Shown here: positions 32,130 to 43,592 of the stretch, piece by piece
Layout: the number at the start of each line of letters is the position of its first letter
Position numbering within the stretch: the stretch's first letter is position 1
Notes under the pieces: generated by a model
Told to the model about the DNA's origin: nothing
What the model saw: the letters and a program-made list of their open reading frames with translations, nothing else
Database searches by the model: none
Made by a program: the position numbers and the translations under genes
From: Ramularia collo-cygni
Lineage: Eukaryota > Ascomycota > Dothideomycetes > Mycosphaerellales > Mycosphaerellaceae
Length of the DNA: 64,000 bases
Assembly (NCBI RefSeq): GCF_900074925.1
Contig: NW_019716255.1
Span: 2,700,287 to 2,764,286 of the forward strand
Reading direction: 5' to 3'

Positions 32130-34128
32130 CGCCAAGGACTGCACATGGAACCTGCAAAAGATGCAAGAGCGTCATGATGGTAGCGGAGGAAGATGGGACG
32201 GTACCATATCCATGTCACGGGGAACGAGAGCACGATGAACGATGCTACGACGAAGAAATGTGTTGTCCACCTGATCAAAAGGCCTCACATTGGGCACCCG
32301 TGTGGAGCGTATATGCTGCTGCTCGGGCATCTGTACGATGGAATTGCAGGAGAACTCTGGATTAAGTGGATATCGAAGGAAAGCAGCACGAGATGCGCTT
32401 CGAAAGGTGGCCGTGTTGGAAGCAGCCTGGACATCTCCCCAACCTATCCTGACCATTCAGCTGCGGAGCGATGAGCAGCTTATTCCAGCTATCCTGAGAC
32501 GGGAACCGTGGACGCTCCAAAGGAACTTTCAACCAGCACGCCAGTGCATCGATGGATTTGATGGAGCTGCTGGGACATGACCGATGTGTAACGATTTCAG
32601 GCTCACACCTGTAGCAGAGAGCGCGACTGACAGTGTCAAGTCGGCCCCGTGCTGATGCACCGCTTTCTGGACCAAGCATAGACCTTGTCTAACCAATGTG
32701 TTGCGGACATGCAATCCCGCATGTTTGCATCAAGAAGATGTACACACCGTGCCCGAAGACGAATCGCTGTTCCTCACCTCCGAAGTCGAATCGGTAGACT
32801 CATCGTCATCATCTGCTGCTGTCTCACCACAATTTTGCGGCGCAAAGCTTTCAACCACAAGATCAGCCGAACATTGTTCAAGTGGTGATGTCGGTGAGAA
32901 AGCTCTTGGAATTCAAAGGTACGCGGAGACTTCATCGGAAAACCGCCATCCTGACCATCAGCCCACCATAAGGCAATCAACCAAATCACCCGTTACTCCT
33001 CAGCCCATGACGAAGTCCATTCCTCATGATTCAGTTTTGCCTGGCTCCAACTTGGCAGATCCCACATATTGCACATCGCAGAACAAATACAGCGAGGGAG
33101 GTCGCGCATTTATACACACTCGTGTGTTAGACATCAATCTTTTCCATGGACACCAGATCCTAGCATAAGGACCCCTGCTCCCGCTGGAACTTGTCTGCAT
33201 AAGGAAGGCGACAGGGGCCAACGTTCGGTCGCCGATGTGTAGGTACCTTTGACGTGTACCTCCGTGTACACTCGCTCCCTCCAAAGATGCTGTATGCATC
33301 GTGCATCATCAGCCTGGGATGCACAATTGCACATACTCCACGTGCATCGACGTCACCCCGCGATGCTGACAAAAGAGTCACCCATTCCCCAACAATCGCT
33401 TTCGGCGCTTTCGGGGGTTTNGGCTCTTTTTGATAACCTCATCCTCCTGCAAACGTAACAACCGCAATACATTAGCCTACCTTGGTACGCACGCCAACGC
33501 ACGTTCGTCCCCAACTACACATCTCTAGCGTCGCCGACATGCCGTGTCTACGATGTTTCCAATGGCGAACCCACGGAGGACGGTGTTTACAATACCACCA
33601 CATGCCGACGACCATCATCCTCCTCACCCCTGCCACCAATAAGGAATACGACACTCCCTGCATGCACATCGCCTCATTGGCGAGATGCGACCATCGCGAG
33701 ATGCGCAATTCCACGTGCCCAGCCTTTAACCAACCCCAGCAGCCACGCCTCTACAGTAGTCTGGCAGCGCTCCGCAAAGTGTAAGGATCCGTAGACAGCC
33801 CGTGCTATCTACATAAGGCTCAACGTCGGTGCGTGTGTGCATTGTCCGTGTTGCCGCTCACACACAGTCCTTCGTTGCTCATCATTGCTACTACTATCGA
33901 TCTCGTTTTCTCTTCTTACCCATATTCACAGTATNTCGTCATGCGCTTTTGCTGAGAATACGCGCCATCTTCTTTTACACCGCTTATGCACGTTTTTTGA
34001 TTTCCAATCGGCCTGTGCATCTGGCTGGCTCTCTGTCTCTCTCTCTTGCACCACAAATACAACAACACTTACACACACACGTAAACACATAAACACACGA
34101 CGCGATACCTTGAATTTTAGCCGCCAGG
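32130..34128. other. 2 kb intergenic region upstream of the MFS transporter
   Basis: No supportable gene. A frame at 32698-33168 has no ATG at its head and no domain. The last 250 bp before the transporter are pyrimidine-rich with CT runs near 34033-34050 and an ACAC tract near 34068-34098, typical of a fungal promoter/5' leader. N at 33421 and 33935. Confidence 0.5.
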
Positions 34129-36452
34129 ATGCCGGACATCATGGAAGTCCACAGACAAAGTCTGCATGACCGGGACCGGATTCTGGAACTTCACAGGCAA
34201 AGTCTTCATGAGCAGAACCTCATGGCAAGCGCGGAGAAGGAGCAACAAGATCTCACGGCTCTTCCCGCTCAAAGCGTTTTCGAAGGAGACGAGGACCAAG
34301 CGACAGAAACGACGGAAGAAGAAAAAGTTGCAGATGTTGCCCCAGGACCGCAGTATCCGTCGGGTATCAAATTCGCATTGATATTTGGAGGATTGCTAAT
34401 TAGTATGTTTCTTGTTGCGCTGGATATGGTGAGTACTCATTCTTCTTGAATTCTCCCTCTCTTCGTACAGTAATCTTGCATGCCGGTGGAACTGATATTC
34501 ATTGGGGAAAAACAGACAATCGTGTCGACAGCCATTCCTAAGATCACAAATACCTACGGAAGTCTGCAGGATGTCGGATGGTATGGATCCGCCTACTTTC
34601 TAACTCTGGCATCTTTCCAATCCTTTTGGGGGAAGATGTACAAGAACTTTCCATTGAGATGGTCTTTTGTGCTCGCTTTGGTGATTTTCGAGGCGGGGAG
34701 TGCGCTTTGTGGTGAGTTGCTCTTTTCCCCCACATCCCCTGCATGTTTATCCCCCGAGATGCTACGGAGAGATGTGAATGTTGACTTATCGGGTGGCAGG
34801 CGCCGCACCTTCCAGTGCCGTTCTCATCGTTGGCCGTGCGATTCAGGGAATGGGCGGTTCGGGAGTGACGGGAGGTTGCTATACCATTCTCGCCAACATC
34901 GTGCCTCCGGAGAGAGTTGCTCCATTTGCGGGAACTTTTGGAGCGATTTACAGTCTGGCTAGTGTGGCGGGACCTCTTCTTGGGGGCGTCTTCACCGAGC
35001 AGCTGTCTTGGAGGTGGTGGTGAGTATCCCATTCATCCACCCATCATGAAAGAGGTCATCTCGCGATTCCGGCTGACTCAAGATCTTATATTATAGCTTC
35101 TACATCAACCTTCCCTTTGGAGTCTTCGCCATTGGACCCGTCGCCATCTTCTACAACACACCCTCCGGCGCTCGCTGGTCCGGTGCATCCGCCAAGGAAA
35201 TCTTCCTCCAAATGGACCCTCTCGGTCTCACGGCTATCATTAGCGCTCTGGTCTGCTACATGATTGCGTTGGAGAAAGGAGGCAAGGCTCTACCCTGGAA
35301 CAGTGCCAAGATTATTGGACTTTTCATCGGATGGATTCTCTTGATGATTGCTTTTGTCGTCATTCAAGCTTTCCAAAAGGATAACTATTCTTCTGTGAAT
35401 CGGAGGATTCTGAAGAACAGGACGATTCTGGCGTGTTGTGTTTTCATTTTCTTGTAAGTCACTCCTACCTCTGGGATGAGATGGAGATGAAGATGTACTG
35501 ACATTGAGGTGTGATTTAGCATGAACGCCTGCAACTTCCTCACAATCTACTACCTCCCCATCTACTTCCAAGCTGTGCTGGGAGTATCCGCCCAATCGAG
35601 TGGANTTCGCAACTTGCCTTTGATTCTTTCCAGTGGTACGTCCATCCCAACTACATTACTACTAGATACATCTCCCGCACATACTAATCACAAACCTCAA
35701 CAGCCGTGGCAACCATGGTCTCCTGCGCCCTGCTNCGCCACACCAAACTTCCCAAATACCACATCATCCTCGGTTCCATGTTAGTCCTCACCGGCGCCGG
35801 ACTCCTCTACACTCTGGATCAGAACACGGATATGGGGAAATATCTCGGCTATCAAATCCTCTTTGGCTCGGGAGTGGGAATCGCAATTCAAATCCCCATC
35901 ATCACATCCCAGGCACAGTCCCAAGGAGCGGATATTCCGGTGGTGACAGCTACTGTACTTTGTAAGAGACCCATGCCCAAACACAACCCTAATTCGAACC
36001 CTTGTCACTGACAATATATCACAGTCTTCCAACTCATCTCCGGAGCAATGTCCGTCTCCATGGCCGAAAGTATCTTCANCAACAAACTCGCCGAGGGCCT
36101 CGCCTCCCTCGTCCCCAACATCTCCTCAACCCTCGTCTCCACCGTCGGCGCCTCAAATCTCTCCACCGCCTTCTCCGGCGCGGATCTCGCGGGCGTCATT
36201 GCCGCTTACATTCAAGGTCTGAATGCCACGTGGCTTGCGGGCGTGGCGCTCGCGGCCACGAGTCTGGTGATTGCAATTGGGGCACCGATTAAGCGGACGG
36301 GAGTTCCGGCCAAGAGGGTGGTGGATAAGGTTAAGATGGCGCTGAAGAGTGGGTATGAAGGGGAGGTGGAATTGGAGGATATGGGTAGGGATGATGAGAG
36401 TAAGAAGGAGGAGGATGATGAGGATGTTGTTGTTGGGGGCGAGAAGGTGTGA
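34129..36452 (+). CDS. MFS transporter, DHA2 (drug:H+ antiporter, 14 TM) family
   Basis: Seven exons: 34129-34428, 34516-34711, 34800-35019, 35097-35453, 35520-35635, 35704-35961, 36025-36452; introns 63-88 bp. Joined product 624 aa. A hydrophilic N-terminus of ~80 residues precedes the first helix (FALIFGGLLISMFLVALDM). Family motifs are TIVSTAIPKI after intron 1, the loop motif VGRAIQGMGGSG, and motif C-like ASVAGPLLGGVFTEQLSWRW followed by CFYINLPFG. The long C-terminal extracellular segment before the last helix and acidic tail are usual for DHA2 exporters. Members export toxins, drugs or metabolites. No biosynthetic cluster is adjacent, so substrate is unknown. N bases at 35605, 35736 and 36079. 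Confidence 0.92.
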
Positions 36453-36720
36453 TGATGATGGGGTTGAGATGGGTATCTTGTTGAGAATTTATGAATTTTG
36501 GGAGGATTTTCTTTATTGCTTTACTACCAGTGCGCCATGTGTTGTATCGACAGGTGGATCCGATATGCTTTTTGATCGTGTTCATGTGATGAATCCATCA
36601 ACCGAAGAATTGGAAGTGAATCCAGCATCATAAACTAAACTCCGAGCTAAAATCCGACGCTCGCTCCGACATCTTCTTTCTCTCAAACATCTCTCAAAAA
36701 ATTCCCACCAACCACACACA

Positions 36721-37945
36721 ATGTCACACAGTAAGAGCACACCACAACCCCCATCCTCACCCTCCAAAAATACTAACCCCCCCGCAAAAAGGCAAAAGAA
36801 ACACCTCCCTCGCCTTCTTCACAGCCCATGAACGCGCCGAACTCCGCGGAACCTGGGGGTCCCAAACCACACACCTCACCCGGGATTCCTTCCTCCCCTT
36901 CGCCAGCTGCCAATTATGTCTTCTCCCCTCCCGAGATCCCGTCTCTTGTGCTTCTTACGGCCACATTTTCTGTCGGGAATGCGCGCTTAGGAATCTTTTG
37001 GCGCAGAAAGAGGAAGGGAAACGTGGGGAACGGGAATTGGAGAGGAGGGCTTTGGAAGAGGGGTTGCAAGAGAGGGTTTGGGAAGAGGAGGTTAGGGGGA
37101 GGGAGGTTAGGGATTTTGAGGGGTTGCAGGCTGGTTTTGAGGGGGTGAAGAAGTTTGGTGGTGCTGCTGCTCCTGCTGCTGGGAATACTGCTATTGGTGA
37201 GGATGATGTGAAGACGCAAGAAGGGATCAAGAAGAGGAAATTCCACTTCGACGAGGAAGCAGGCCAGAAATTAGCCTCGAGGGAACGGGAAAGCATCAAG
37301 AGACAAATGATGCAAGAGGAACGCTCGGCGAAATCGGAATTACCTTCTTTTTGGGTGCCGGGAGAAACTCCCTCGAACCAGAGGAAATCAGAGGGAAAAG
37401 TGGGCAAGGTACATCCTACTTGTCCCGCGGCCGAGAATTCGAAACCTCATGATTTCGCGCTGAGGTCTTTGATTACGGTGCGGTTTACTGAGGAACGACA
37501 GACATCCTCCTCGAAGGAGTCTGGCACGGGAGAAGGGGCCACGGAAGATGAAAAATGGGAAATGAAGAGAATGTGTCCGGCTTGCCATAAAGTCCTCTCG
37601 AACTCTACAAAAGCTATCCTGGCGAAACCGTGTGGACATGTGCTTTGCAAACCTTGCAGTGCGAGGTTTCAGAAAGTCGAGGGGAAGAGTGCGCATGATG
37701 TTGTTGTTGTTGGGGAGGGGGATGGAGAAGACGAGCAGGCGGGTGTGGTGAGGTGTTATGTTTGTCAGGAAAATGTCACGGCGGGGTGGAAGGGGAAGGG
37801 GAAGAAGGAGAAGAGGAAGAGGGATTTGGAGAAGAAGGAGAAGATTGTTGAGAGGGGTTTGGTGGAGTTGAGTTGTGAGGGGACGGGGTTTGCGGGTGGG
37901 GGCAGGAATGTGGTTAAGAAGGATGGGTTGAGTTTTCAATGTTGA
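36721..37945 (+). CDS. NOSIP-type zinc finger / U-box E3 ligase homologue
   Basis: Two exons: 36721-36730 (10 nt, MSH plus one base) and 36792-37945; 61-bp intron. Product 387 aa. Nitric oxide synthase-interacting protein homologues are nuclear U-box E3 ligases linked to splicing complexes. The zf-NOSIP start is recognised: MSHSKRNTSLAFFTAHER, then a Cys/His finger with Cys43, Cys46, Cys56, His61, Cys64 and Cys67. The middle is charged coiled coil (~75-140). A second finger begins MCPACHKVLSN (~residue 280) with LAKPCGHVLCKPCS, and ends at CYVCQENV (~330). A basic segment follows. The short first exon is needed to supply the conserved start. Confidence 0.88.
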
Positions 37946-38198
37946 TGGGAGATCGTTCTGGTATACTCTCTTCATCGGAGATGGGATGATTCATGAGGAA
38001 TGGTGGTGAGGAGATTGGACCTCGTCTTTCGCAGTCACTCGATATGACTGGATGGGTATAAGATAGCCCTTAATTCACCGACAAATGAAGGAAAATCCAC
38101 TTCAACTCCGTCAATCAAAGCATATCAACACCAAACGCCTCGCTGAAACCCAAGCAAATCTCATCTTCCCTTCCCATGACATGTCCAGCCAGGTGGGA

Positions 38199-38268
38199 TC
38201 AATCCTCCATCATACTAGTATCCCCACCCGCATCCGTGCCAAAGACATCCTCCATCCTCCCCGCGCCC

Positions 38269-38299
<31 letters not shown>

Positions 38300-39062
38300 C
38301 TGCCCCACCATCCATCCCTCCCATCCTCTCATCCTCCTTCCCACTCTCCACCACAGCCACCCTCCCTCCATCCTCCTGCAACACGGGCACATCCTCCTCA
38401 CTCTCCCACCCCTCCTTCAACCCCCACCCAACGCCAGTCAAACAATACTTCTCATCCGGCAACTGCACGCCATACCCCCTCTCAACCTTGGGCAACCCAA
38501 TAAGATTCCTCTGCGCCGCCTGCTGCATCATAAATTCCTTGGGCAGAGCGCCCTGAAAAGCATATCCATGCCGACTGGCAATCGCCTGCCGCAGAGCCGT
38601 CACGGTGATATTCCCACTATCATCCGCCGCGGCTTTTGCTTTGGCGGATGCGGCAGGCGCGGGAGCTCCTCCCGTAGCATTCGAAGTGCTGGTGGTGGCT
38701 GCGGGGGGGTTGTGGTAGCCTTCGGCGGAGAGGCGCAGGGAATCCGAGAGGACGCCTGAGGTGTAGCGGTAGGCGAAGTCGAGGAGTTGGAGGGGTACGC
38801 GTTCTTGGTACGAGTGGATTCCTTGGGAGGAGAGGACGAGGTGGATGAGGCGGGCGTCACGGGGGCGTTTGGAGAGGCCGTCGTCTTGGGTGGAGGTTAG
38901 GGGTACTTCGGGGAGGGTTTGTGTTTGTGAGGGAGCTGGTTGGGCTTTGGGGGAGGGTGGTGCTGGTGCTGTTGTTGCTGGTGCTGTTGCTGTTGCTGGT
39001 GGTGCTGATGGTGCTGCTGACTCTTGGGCGGGNGGAGTTGCTGGGTGGCCGTTGGTGGCCAT
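38199..39062 (-). CDS. TAF9: transcription initiation factor TFIID subunit 9
   Basis: Intronless 287 aa protein. TAF9 pairs with TAF6 through a histone fold in TFIID and SAGA. After an Ala/Pro/Thr-rich N-terminus (~1-60) the signature appears: KRPRDARLIHLVLSSQGIHS (residues ~65-84), then YQERVPLQLLDFAYRYT. A Ser/Ala-rich loop (~115-145) is followed by the last histone-fold helix, NITVTALRQAIASRHGYAFQ. The PKEFMMQQAAQRN segment is conserved in fungi. The acidic C-terminus includes nine or ten Asp encoded by a CAT/ATC run at about 38270-38300. N at 39033 hides one residue. Confidence 0.93.
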
Positions 39063-40336
39063 GTTGGTTGTGTCGGCGGTGTTTTTGGTGAGGTGAAATG
39101 TTCACGCGACTCGATGCGACATACTTGATATTTCTTGGTGGAGCTGTCTAAGGTAAAGGTCGACGTGAAGCGGTGCGAGGCGGTCCGAACTCCGTAAAGT
39201 GGAGCGCACCTCAGCGAAGCGGGAGTTTCACATGTCAATTCACCTGACATTTCTTCCATCTCTGAACATCATCATACATTTGCAGANATCGCAAACAGCA
39301 TCAACAATCCACAGCCCAGCGAACAGATGGAGACATTGTCATCTGTCTGATGCCGACCATCAACATGTGCTGGCGTGATGCACGTCCAGTCTCACTCCCG
39401 ATTGTCAATCTTCTCTTCTCTCCCCCTTCCTTTATCTCCCGCACCTTCTCCGCACTACTAGGAGAATCCTCTAGCTATAAGATATTGTACGACGACTCGC
39501 CATGTGGAGCAAATTTCGCGACTCCGTCTCATCGCTTCTTCTTCACAAGACAAAGCGGTCCCAAGCGGCGTACATTGTGTCTTGGGGTATGTAGATTTCT
39601 CGCCCGACGCCATTACCGTCGATCTTAGACATGGCCTTTGGCTGGTTTGATTATATTGGAATGTCCGTCTCCCTGCTGTTGTTCGGGGGTTGCCATGTGT
39701 TGGTGGAGCTTTGCGTGGATGGAGTCGGACGGGCATGATTGGCAGAAATGTTAGGAGGATACGGAAATGCTTGGGGGTCAGAAGTGGTGAAAGGGGAAAT
39801 TGTAGGAGGCAGCCTACAGGTGGGATGTTGGATTGTTGTCGTCGTGATGCAGATCGAAAGAATACCTACTTGCTTGCTTGTTCGCAGGATCTGGACGCAT
39901 GATTTTCATGCATATCGAGGATCATGAAGTGCTGGAGAAATGCTAGCAACGAATAATGGGGAAGGGTTAACGGTTGTCTTGACGTGTGATCCGATTGCGA
40001 ATCTGACATGATTCAAGCTGGCGGGGCTTTCACATGACAAGCCCGTCATTCTCCCCGAAGCGAGACATGTCATCCTCCATCCTTGCACAACGAACAGCAT
40101 CAACCCTCCCAAGCTGCATGTCATTGTAGACAAGCTGCTCTACGATAACAATCACCACCGCAAGCCGTTTAAAGAGAGTTCACGAACCTCACCACATCTC
40201 TCAGTCAACAGAAGATAGATACCTCGGCATCTCGCATTAGCTACCCAAGTCCAACATTTTTCCCTCCCTCTCTCTCTCTCTCTCTCTCTCCTCTCCTCAC
40301 CTAACACAACACAACTCCCCATCAAAGACCACAGCC
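39063..40336. other. divergent promoter region TAF9 / short-chain dehydrogenase
   Basis: No supportable gene in 1.3 kb. It contains a CT microsatellite at 40268-40290 shortly upstream of the dehydrogenase start, and N at 39287. Confidence 0.5.
40268..40290. repeat. CT dinucleotide run
   Basis: About eleven CT units in the 5' leader/promoter of the short-chain dehydrogenase. Pyrimidine tracts just upstream of the start site are common in highly expressed fungal genes. Confidence 0.8.
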
Positions 40337-41125
40337 ATGCACATCAAAGACCGCACCTTTATCATCTCCGGCGGCGCCTCCGGCCTCGGCCTCGCAACAG
40401 CCACCGACCTCCACTCCCACGGCGCCTACATAGCCATCCTCGACCTGAACCCCGAAAACGGCTCCAAAATTGCATCTGACCTCGGTTCTCGCGCCAAATT
40501 CTTCGAAGTCGACGTCACAGATACCGAATCCCTCGAGACGGCCGTCAAAGGATGCATCGAATGGGTCAAAGAAACATCCGCTCCTCTCGGAGGCGTGATT
40601 CCCGCGGCGGGAGTGGGATTACCGGGGAAACTTCTGGATAAAAATCTCAATCCCATTGCGATGGAGAAGTTGGATTGGGTGATTGATATCAATCTTCGGG
40701 GAGTGCTCAATCTCATTCGCTTGGTGTTGCCGCATATGGCGAGAAATGCACCTTTGGGAGAGGACAATGAACGAGGAGTCATTGTTATGGTTTCCTCTTC
40801 GGCGGCGTTTGAGGGACAGGTCGGTCAACTCTCATATGCCGCGACCAAGGGTGCCATTAGGAGTATGACGCTGGTTTTGGCGAGAGATTTGGCGCCGAAT
40901 GGTATTCGAGCGGTGAGTATTGCTCCGAGTTTGTTTCAGACTGCTATGAGTGATATGCTGCCGNCCAAAGCCAAGGCGAGTTTGATTGCGAATACTGAGT
41001 ACCCGAAACGCTTGGGGCATGCAAAGGAATTCGCGAGTTTGGTGAGGCAGTGCGTGGAGAATCCATATTTGAATGGCGAGTGTATACGCTTGGATGGAGC
41101 GGTGAGGATGCCAGCAAAGATGTAG
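40337..41125 (+). CDS. short-chain dehydrogenase/reductase
   Basis: Intronless 262 aa NAD(P)-dependent oxidoreductase with a Rossmann fold. The cofactor loop SGGASGLG is at residues 11-18. Asp38 or so at the end of strand 2 (AILDLNPE) favours NAD(H). A serine cluster at 153-155 and YAATK (Tyr167, Lys171) form the catalytic set. Overall closeness to HSD10/3-hydroxyacyl-CoA dehydrogenase type 2 (KDRTFIISGGASGLGLA start, NGECIRLDGAVRM end) suggests a fatty-acid or steroid type substrate, but this is inference. N at 40964 hides one residue. The 3' end is only 88 bp from the convergent UTP11. Confidence 0.88.
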   Translation: MHIKDRTFIISGGASGLGLATATDLHSHGAYIAILDLNPENGSKIASDLGSRAKFFEVDVTDTESLETAVKGCIEWVKETSAPLGGVIPAAGVGLPGKLLDKNLNPIAMEKLDWVIDINLRGVLNLIRLVLPHMARNAPLGEDNERGVIVMVSSSAAFEGQVGQLSYAATKGAIRSMTLVLARDLAPNGIRAVSIAPSLFQTAMSDMLPXKAKASLIANTEYPKRLGHAKEFASLVRQCVENPYLNGECIRLDGAVRMPAKM

Positions 41126-41213
41126 AATGTAGAATGGACTGTACTGTATTGGAAGGGTATCATTATAACATTCGCACAACCTCAGGCCTGACCTGAGCAG
41201 CAGACGAGTGACT

Positions 41214-41984
41214 TCATCTCTTTCGCTCTCTGGTCTTGAACTTGACTCCCGCCTTGTTCGTGCCGCCTATGGTATGATTCATCTTCGCCCGTTGATGTTC
41301 CAGCGCTTCCAATGCAGCACTCAACTTCTCCTCCTGCTCCCTCAACGCCTCCAATTTCCTCCGCTTGACATCCAACGCATGCTGCTTCCTACTCCTGGCC
41401 AACTTCTCCTCGGGCGTCAGATTCTCCTCCTCGACATCCTCCCCTTCCTCTCCACTCTCCTCGTCCGAGAAATCCATATCAAAATCAACATCAACATCCC
41501 CATCAACCTCCTTCCCAGAACCTCGCACAGCAAACTCCTCCCCATCCTCCCCAAAAACCACCTTCCCCCGCCCAACTCCCTCAACATCAACCCCAACCCG
41601 TCCAACCACAACCCGTTCCTCCACCCGTGCAATCTCCCTCCGACACCTCTGCAACGCAGTCCTCAAATACCCCTGATCCTGCGTCTTCATCAACCTCACC
41701 ACATCCACATCCAACGCCTGACCCCCACCATTCTCCTGCCCTTTTTTCGCAATCTTGACCCCATTTTTGGTGGAATTGCTCATCATTCCAAAGTAAAATT
41801 CATCTTCATTCCGCTCCGAGGCTTTGGATTTCAGGGCGGCGATTTTCTTGGTTTTGGACTTGTGGTCGGCGGCGCGGAGTTTGTAGTCTTTGCGCTTTTC
41901 GAGGAGACCCCATTTTGCTCGTTCGGTTGGTTGGGCGCGTTCTTTGTGGTTGCGTCGCTGGACGGCGTTGCGGAGGGACGACAT
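41214..41984 (-). CDS. UTP11: U3 snoRNP / SSU processome protein Utp11
   Basis: Intronless 256 aa protein required for early 18S pre-rRNA processing in the nucleolus. The start at 41984 begins the conserved MSSLRNAVQRRNHKERAQP end; 48 upstream in-frame codons look untranslated. Conserved blocks include RAKWGLLEKRKDYKLRA (~residues 22-38), EFYFGMMSNSTKNG (~60-73), and LDVDVVRLMKTQDQGYLRT (~88-106). A fungal acidic insert (~140-180, EVDGDVDVDFDMDFSDEE) is followed by charged helices ELT and a basic C-terminus. Divergent from CSL4. Confidence 0.93.
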   Translation of the reverse strand: MSSLRNAVQRRNHKERAQPTERAKWGLLEKRKDYKLRAADHKSKTKKIAALKSKASERNEDEFYFGMMSNSTKNGVKIAKKGQENGGGQALDVDVVRLMKTQDQGYLRTALQRCRREIARVEERVVVGRVGVDVEGVGRGKVVFGEDGEEFAVRGSGKEVDGDVDVDFDMDFSDEESGEEGEDVEEENLTPEEKLARSRKQHALDVKRRKLEALREQEEKLSAALEALEHQRAKMNHTIGGTNKAGVKFKTRERKR

Positions 41985-42208
41985 TTTTTTTGGGTGGTGT
42001 TGTGTTGTTGTGTTGGAGAGAGAGTGTGGTGAAGTTTTGAGATGGAAATGGAGATGGGGATTGTTAACTCCGAACGCCGCGATCGTCGCTTGAGATAAAG
42101 TTATGAGCGGCGAAACTTCAATGTTCAAGCATCAACATCATCAAGGAAGAAAGAGAGAAAGAAAGAAATCACAAAATTCCACATCAATCACAAGACAATC
42201 CCATCATC
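41985..42208. promoter_or_regulatory. bidirectional promoter UTP11/CSL4
   Basis: 224 bp separate the two start codons. Both genes act in nuclear RNA processing (SSU processome, exosome), so a shared promoter would co-express them. I see no diagnostic ribosome-biogenesis element with certainty. Confidence 0.5.
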
Positions 42209-42778
42209 ATGGCTCTCCCCGGCCAAATCCTCGGTCCCTCCACATCCTCCCCAATTGGCACAGGAACACACATCACAGGCCCAAACCTCATAGCCAGCAT
42301 CTCAGGTCCCCCCCTCACAACCACCACCAACAAATCCTCCAAAACAACGACAACAACCACCACATCCATCCCCCGCCTATCAGGTCCCCTACTCCCCACA
42401 ACCTCAACCATAATCCTCGGAAAAATCACCCGCACCACCCCGCGCCAAGCGCACCTCTCAATCCTCGCCTTGGGAGCCTCAGGTACACACGTCTGTTCCG
42501 AGCCCCTCCCCGCATTGATCCGCCAACAAGACATACGCNCGACGGAGATTGNTAAAGTCAAAGTCGCCGAGTCCTTTCGCGTGGGAGATATTGTGCGGGC
42601 GGAAATTATCTCGCTGGGGGATGAGAGGAGTTATTATGCGAGTACGGCGAGGAATGAATTGGGGGTTGTGATGGCTGTTAGTGAGGTGGGGAATTCGATG
42701 GTGCCGGTTAGTTGGAGGGAATTTGAGGATTTGGAGACGGGGAGGAGGGAGGTGAGGAAGGTTGCTAAGCCGGTTTGA
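42209..42778 (+). CDS. CSL4: exosome complex cap subunit Csl4
   Basis: Intronless 189 aa protein. Csl4 is one of three S1/KH cap proteins of the RNA exosome. The N-terminal MALPGQILGPSTS is characteristic (P-G-x-x-L-G). After a Thr/Ser-rich linker (~35-60), the S1 domain is seen from TIILGKITRT (~66) through SFRVGDIVRAEIISLGDERS (~122-141) to YYASTARNELGVVMA, which is strongly conserved. The end WREFEDLETGRREVRKVAKP is the C-terminal Zn-ribbon region, here lacking obvious zinc Cys pairs as in other fungi. Two N bases (42540, 42552) hide residues just before the S1 core. Confidence 0.92.
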   Translation: MALPGQILGPSTSSPIGTGTHITGPNLIASISGPPLTTTTNKSSKTTTTTTTSIPRLSGPLLPTTSTIILGKITRTTPRQAHLSILALGASGTHVCSEPLPALIRQQDIRXTEIXKVKVAESFRVGDIVRAEIISLGDERSYYASTARNELGVVMAVSEVGNSMVPVSWREFEDLETGRREVRKVAKPV

Positions 42779-43592
42779 AGGGTATCTTGCTTGAGGGATG
42801 ATGGTTTGGTGTGCTGTGGTGGAGTGAGATTATGAGAGGATGGTAGTGTAGGCGATTGTTGATTGCTTCATCCCGTGAAGATTGCAGTTGTCGGTTTCTG
42901 GTTGCAGGATGCACCGGATCGGCAATGGGAATGGGACTGGTATTGGAGTGACTCCATGGTACCATCGAGGCAGTGATCATGCCTCCGGGGAAGGGAATTT
43001 CGAAGGACAGTCTCACTGCGACAGGAAGGACGCGAGAGGGAGTCTCGGACTATGCATGGGAGATATCTGGGGTCAGAATGAAAATGCTAGATCTGCTCAA
43101 AAGTTCGGAGACATGAGCATGATCAAGTCCGGTGAGGCAGTAATGAGTGGTGGCACATATTTAGCAAGCGGATGGAGGCATACAGCATGCTTCACCACTC
43201 AGTCTCAGTCTTCCCTTTTGACAAAATAGTTGCGCCTTACTCCTTACCTTCCCACATGAGTATCCTCACTCTTCCTACATGAGCATAACAATATGCACCT
43301 CTGTAATGATTCACTTTTCAAATCTTTCAAGTCGACTGGACTTCACTGCCTGCTCGTCGGTGGGATGCCCAGACGCACAAAAGATCCGATATTTCTGCAA
43401 CAATCTATTCTTACCCTTCAAACGCCTCCAGCGTACGGAGCGCCTGTACACAGTCTGGTTGACTTCACTGATGTAAATCTGGTATTCCTCCCTGCAAGCA
43501 AGCCAATCAAAAGGGCCACAACCACGCTCCAGACGCCATCGAATGCATCCATTCACGTTTTCCCATTACCAAGCCATTTCGTGGTCCACGGT
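42779..43592. other. convergent intergenic region CSL4/YPT7
   Basis: Three-prime regions of two convergent genes. No gene or distinct structure seen. Confidence 0.55.

Noticed and set aside
32698..33168. 156-codon plus-strand frame before the MFS gene
   Set aside because: It has no ATG at its head (GTG only), is low complexity and has no domain.
41208..42032. 274-codon plus-strand frame over UTP11
   Set aside because: Antisense of an Utp11 protein with clear family motifs.
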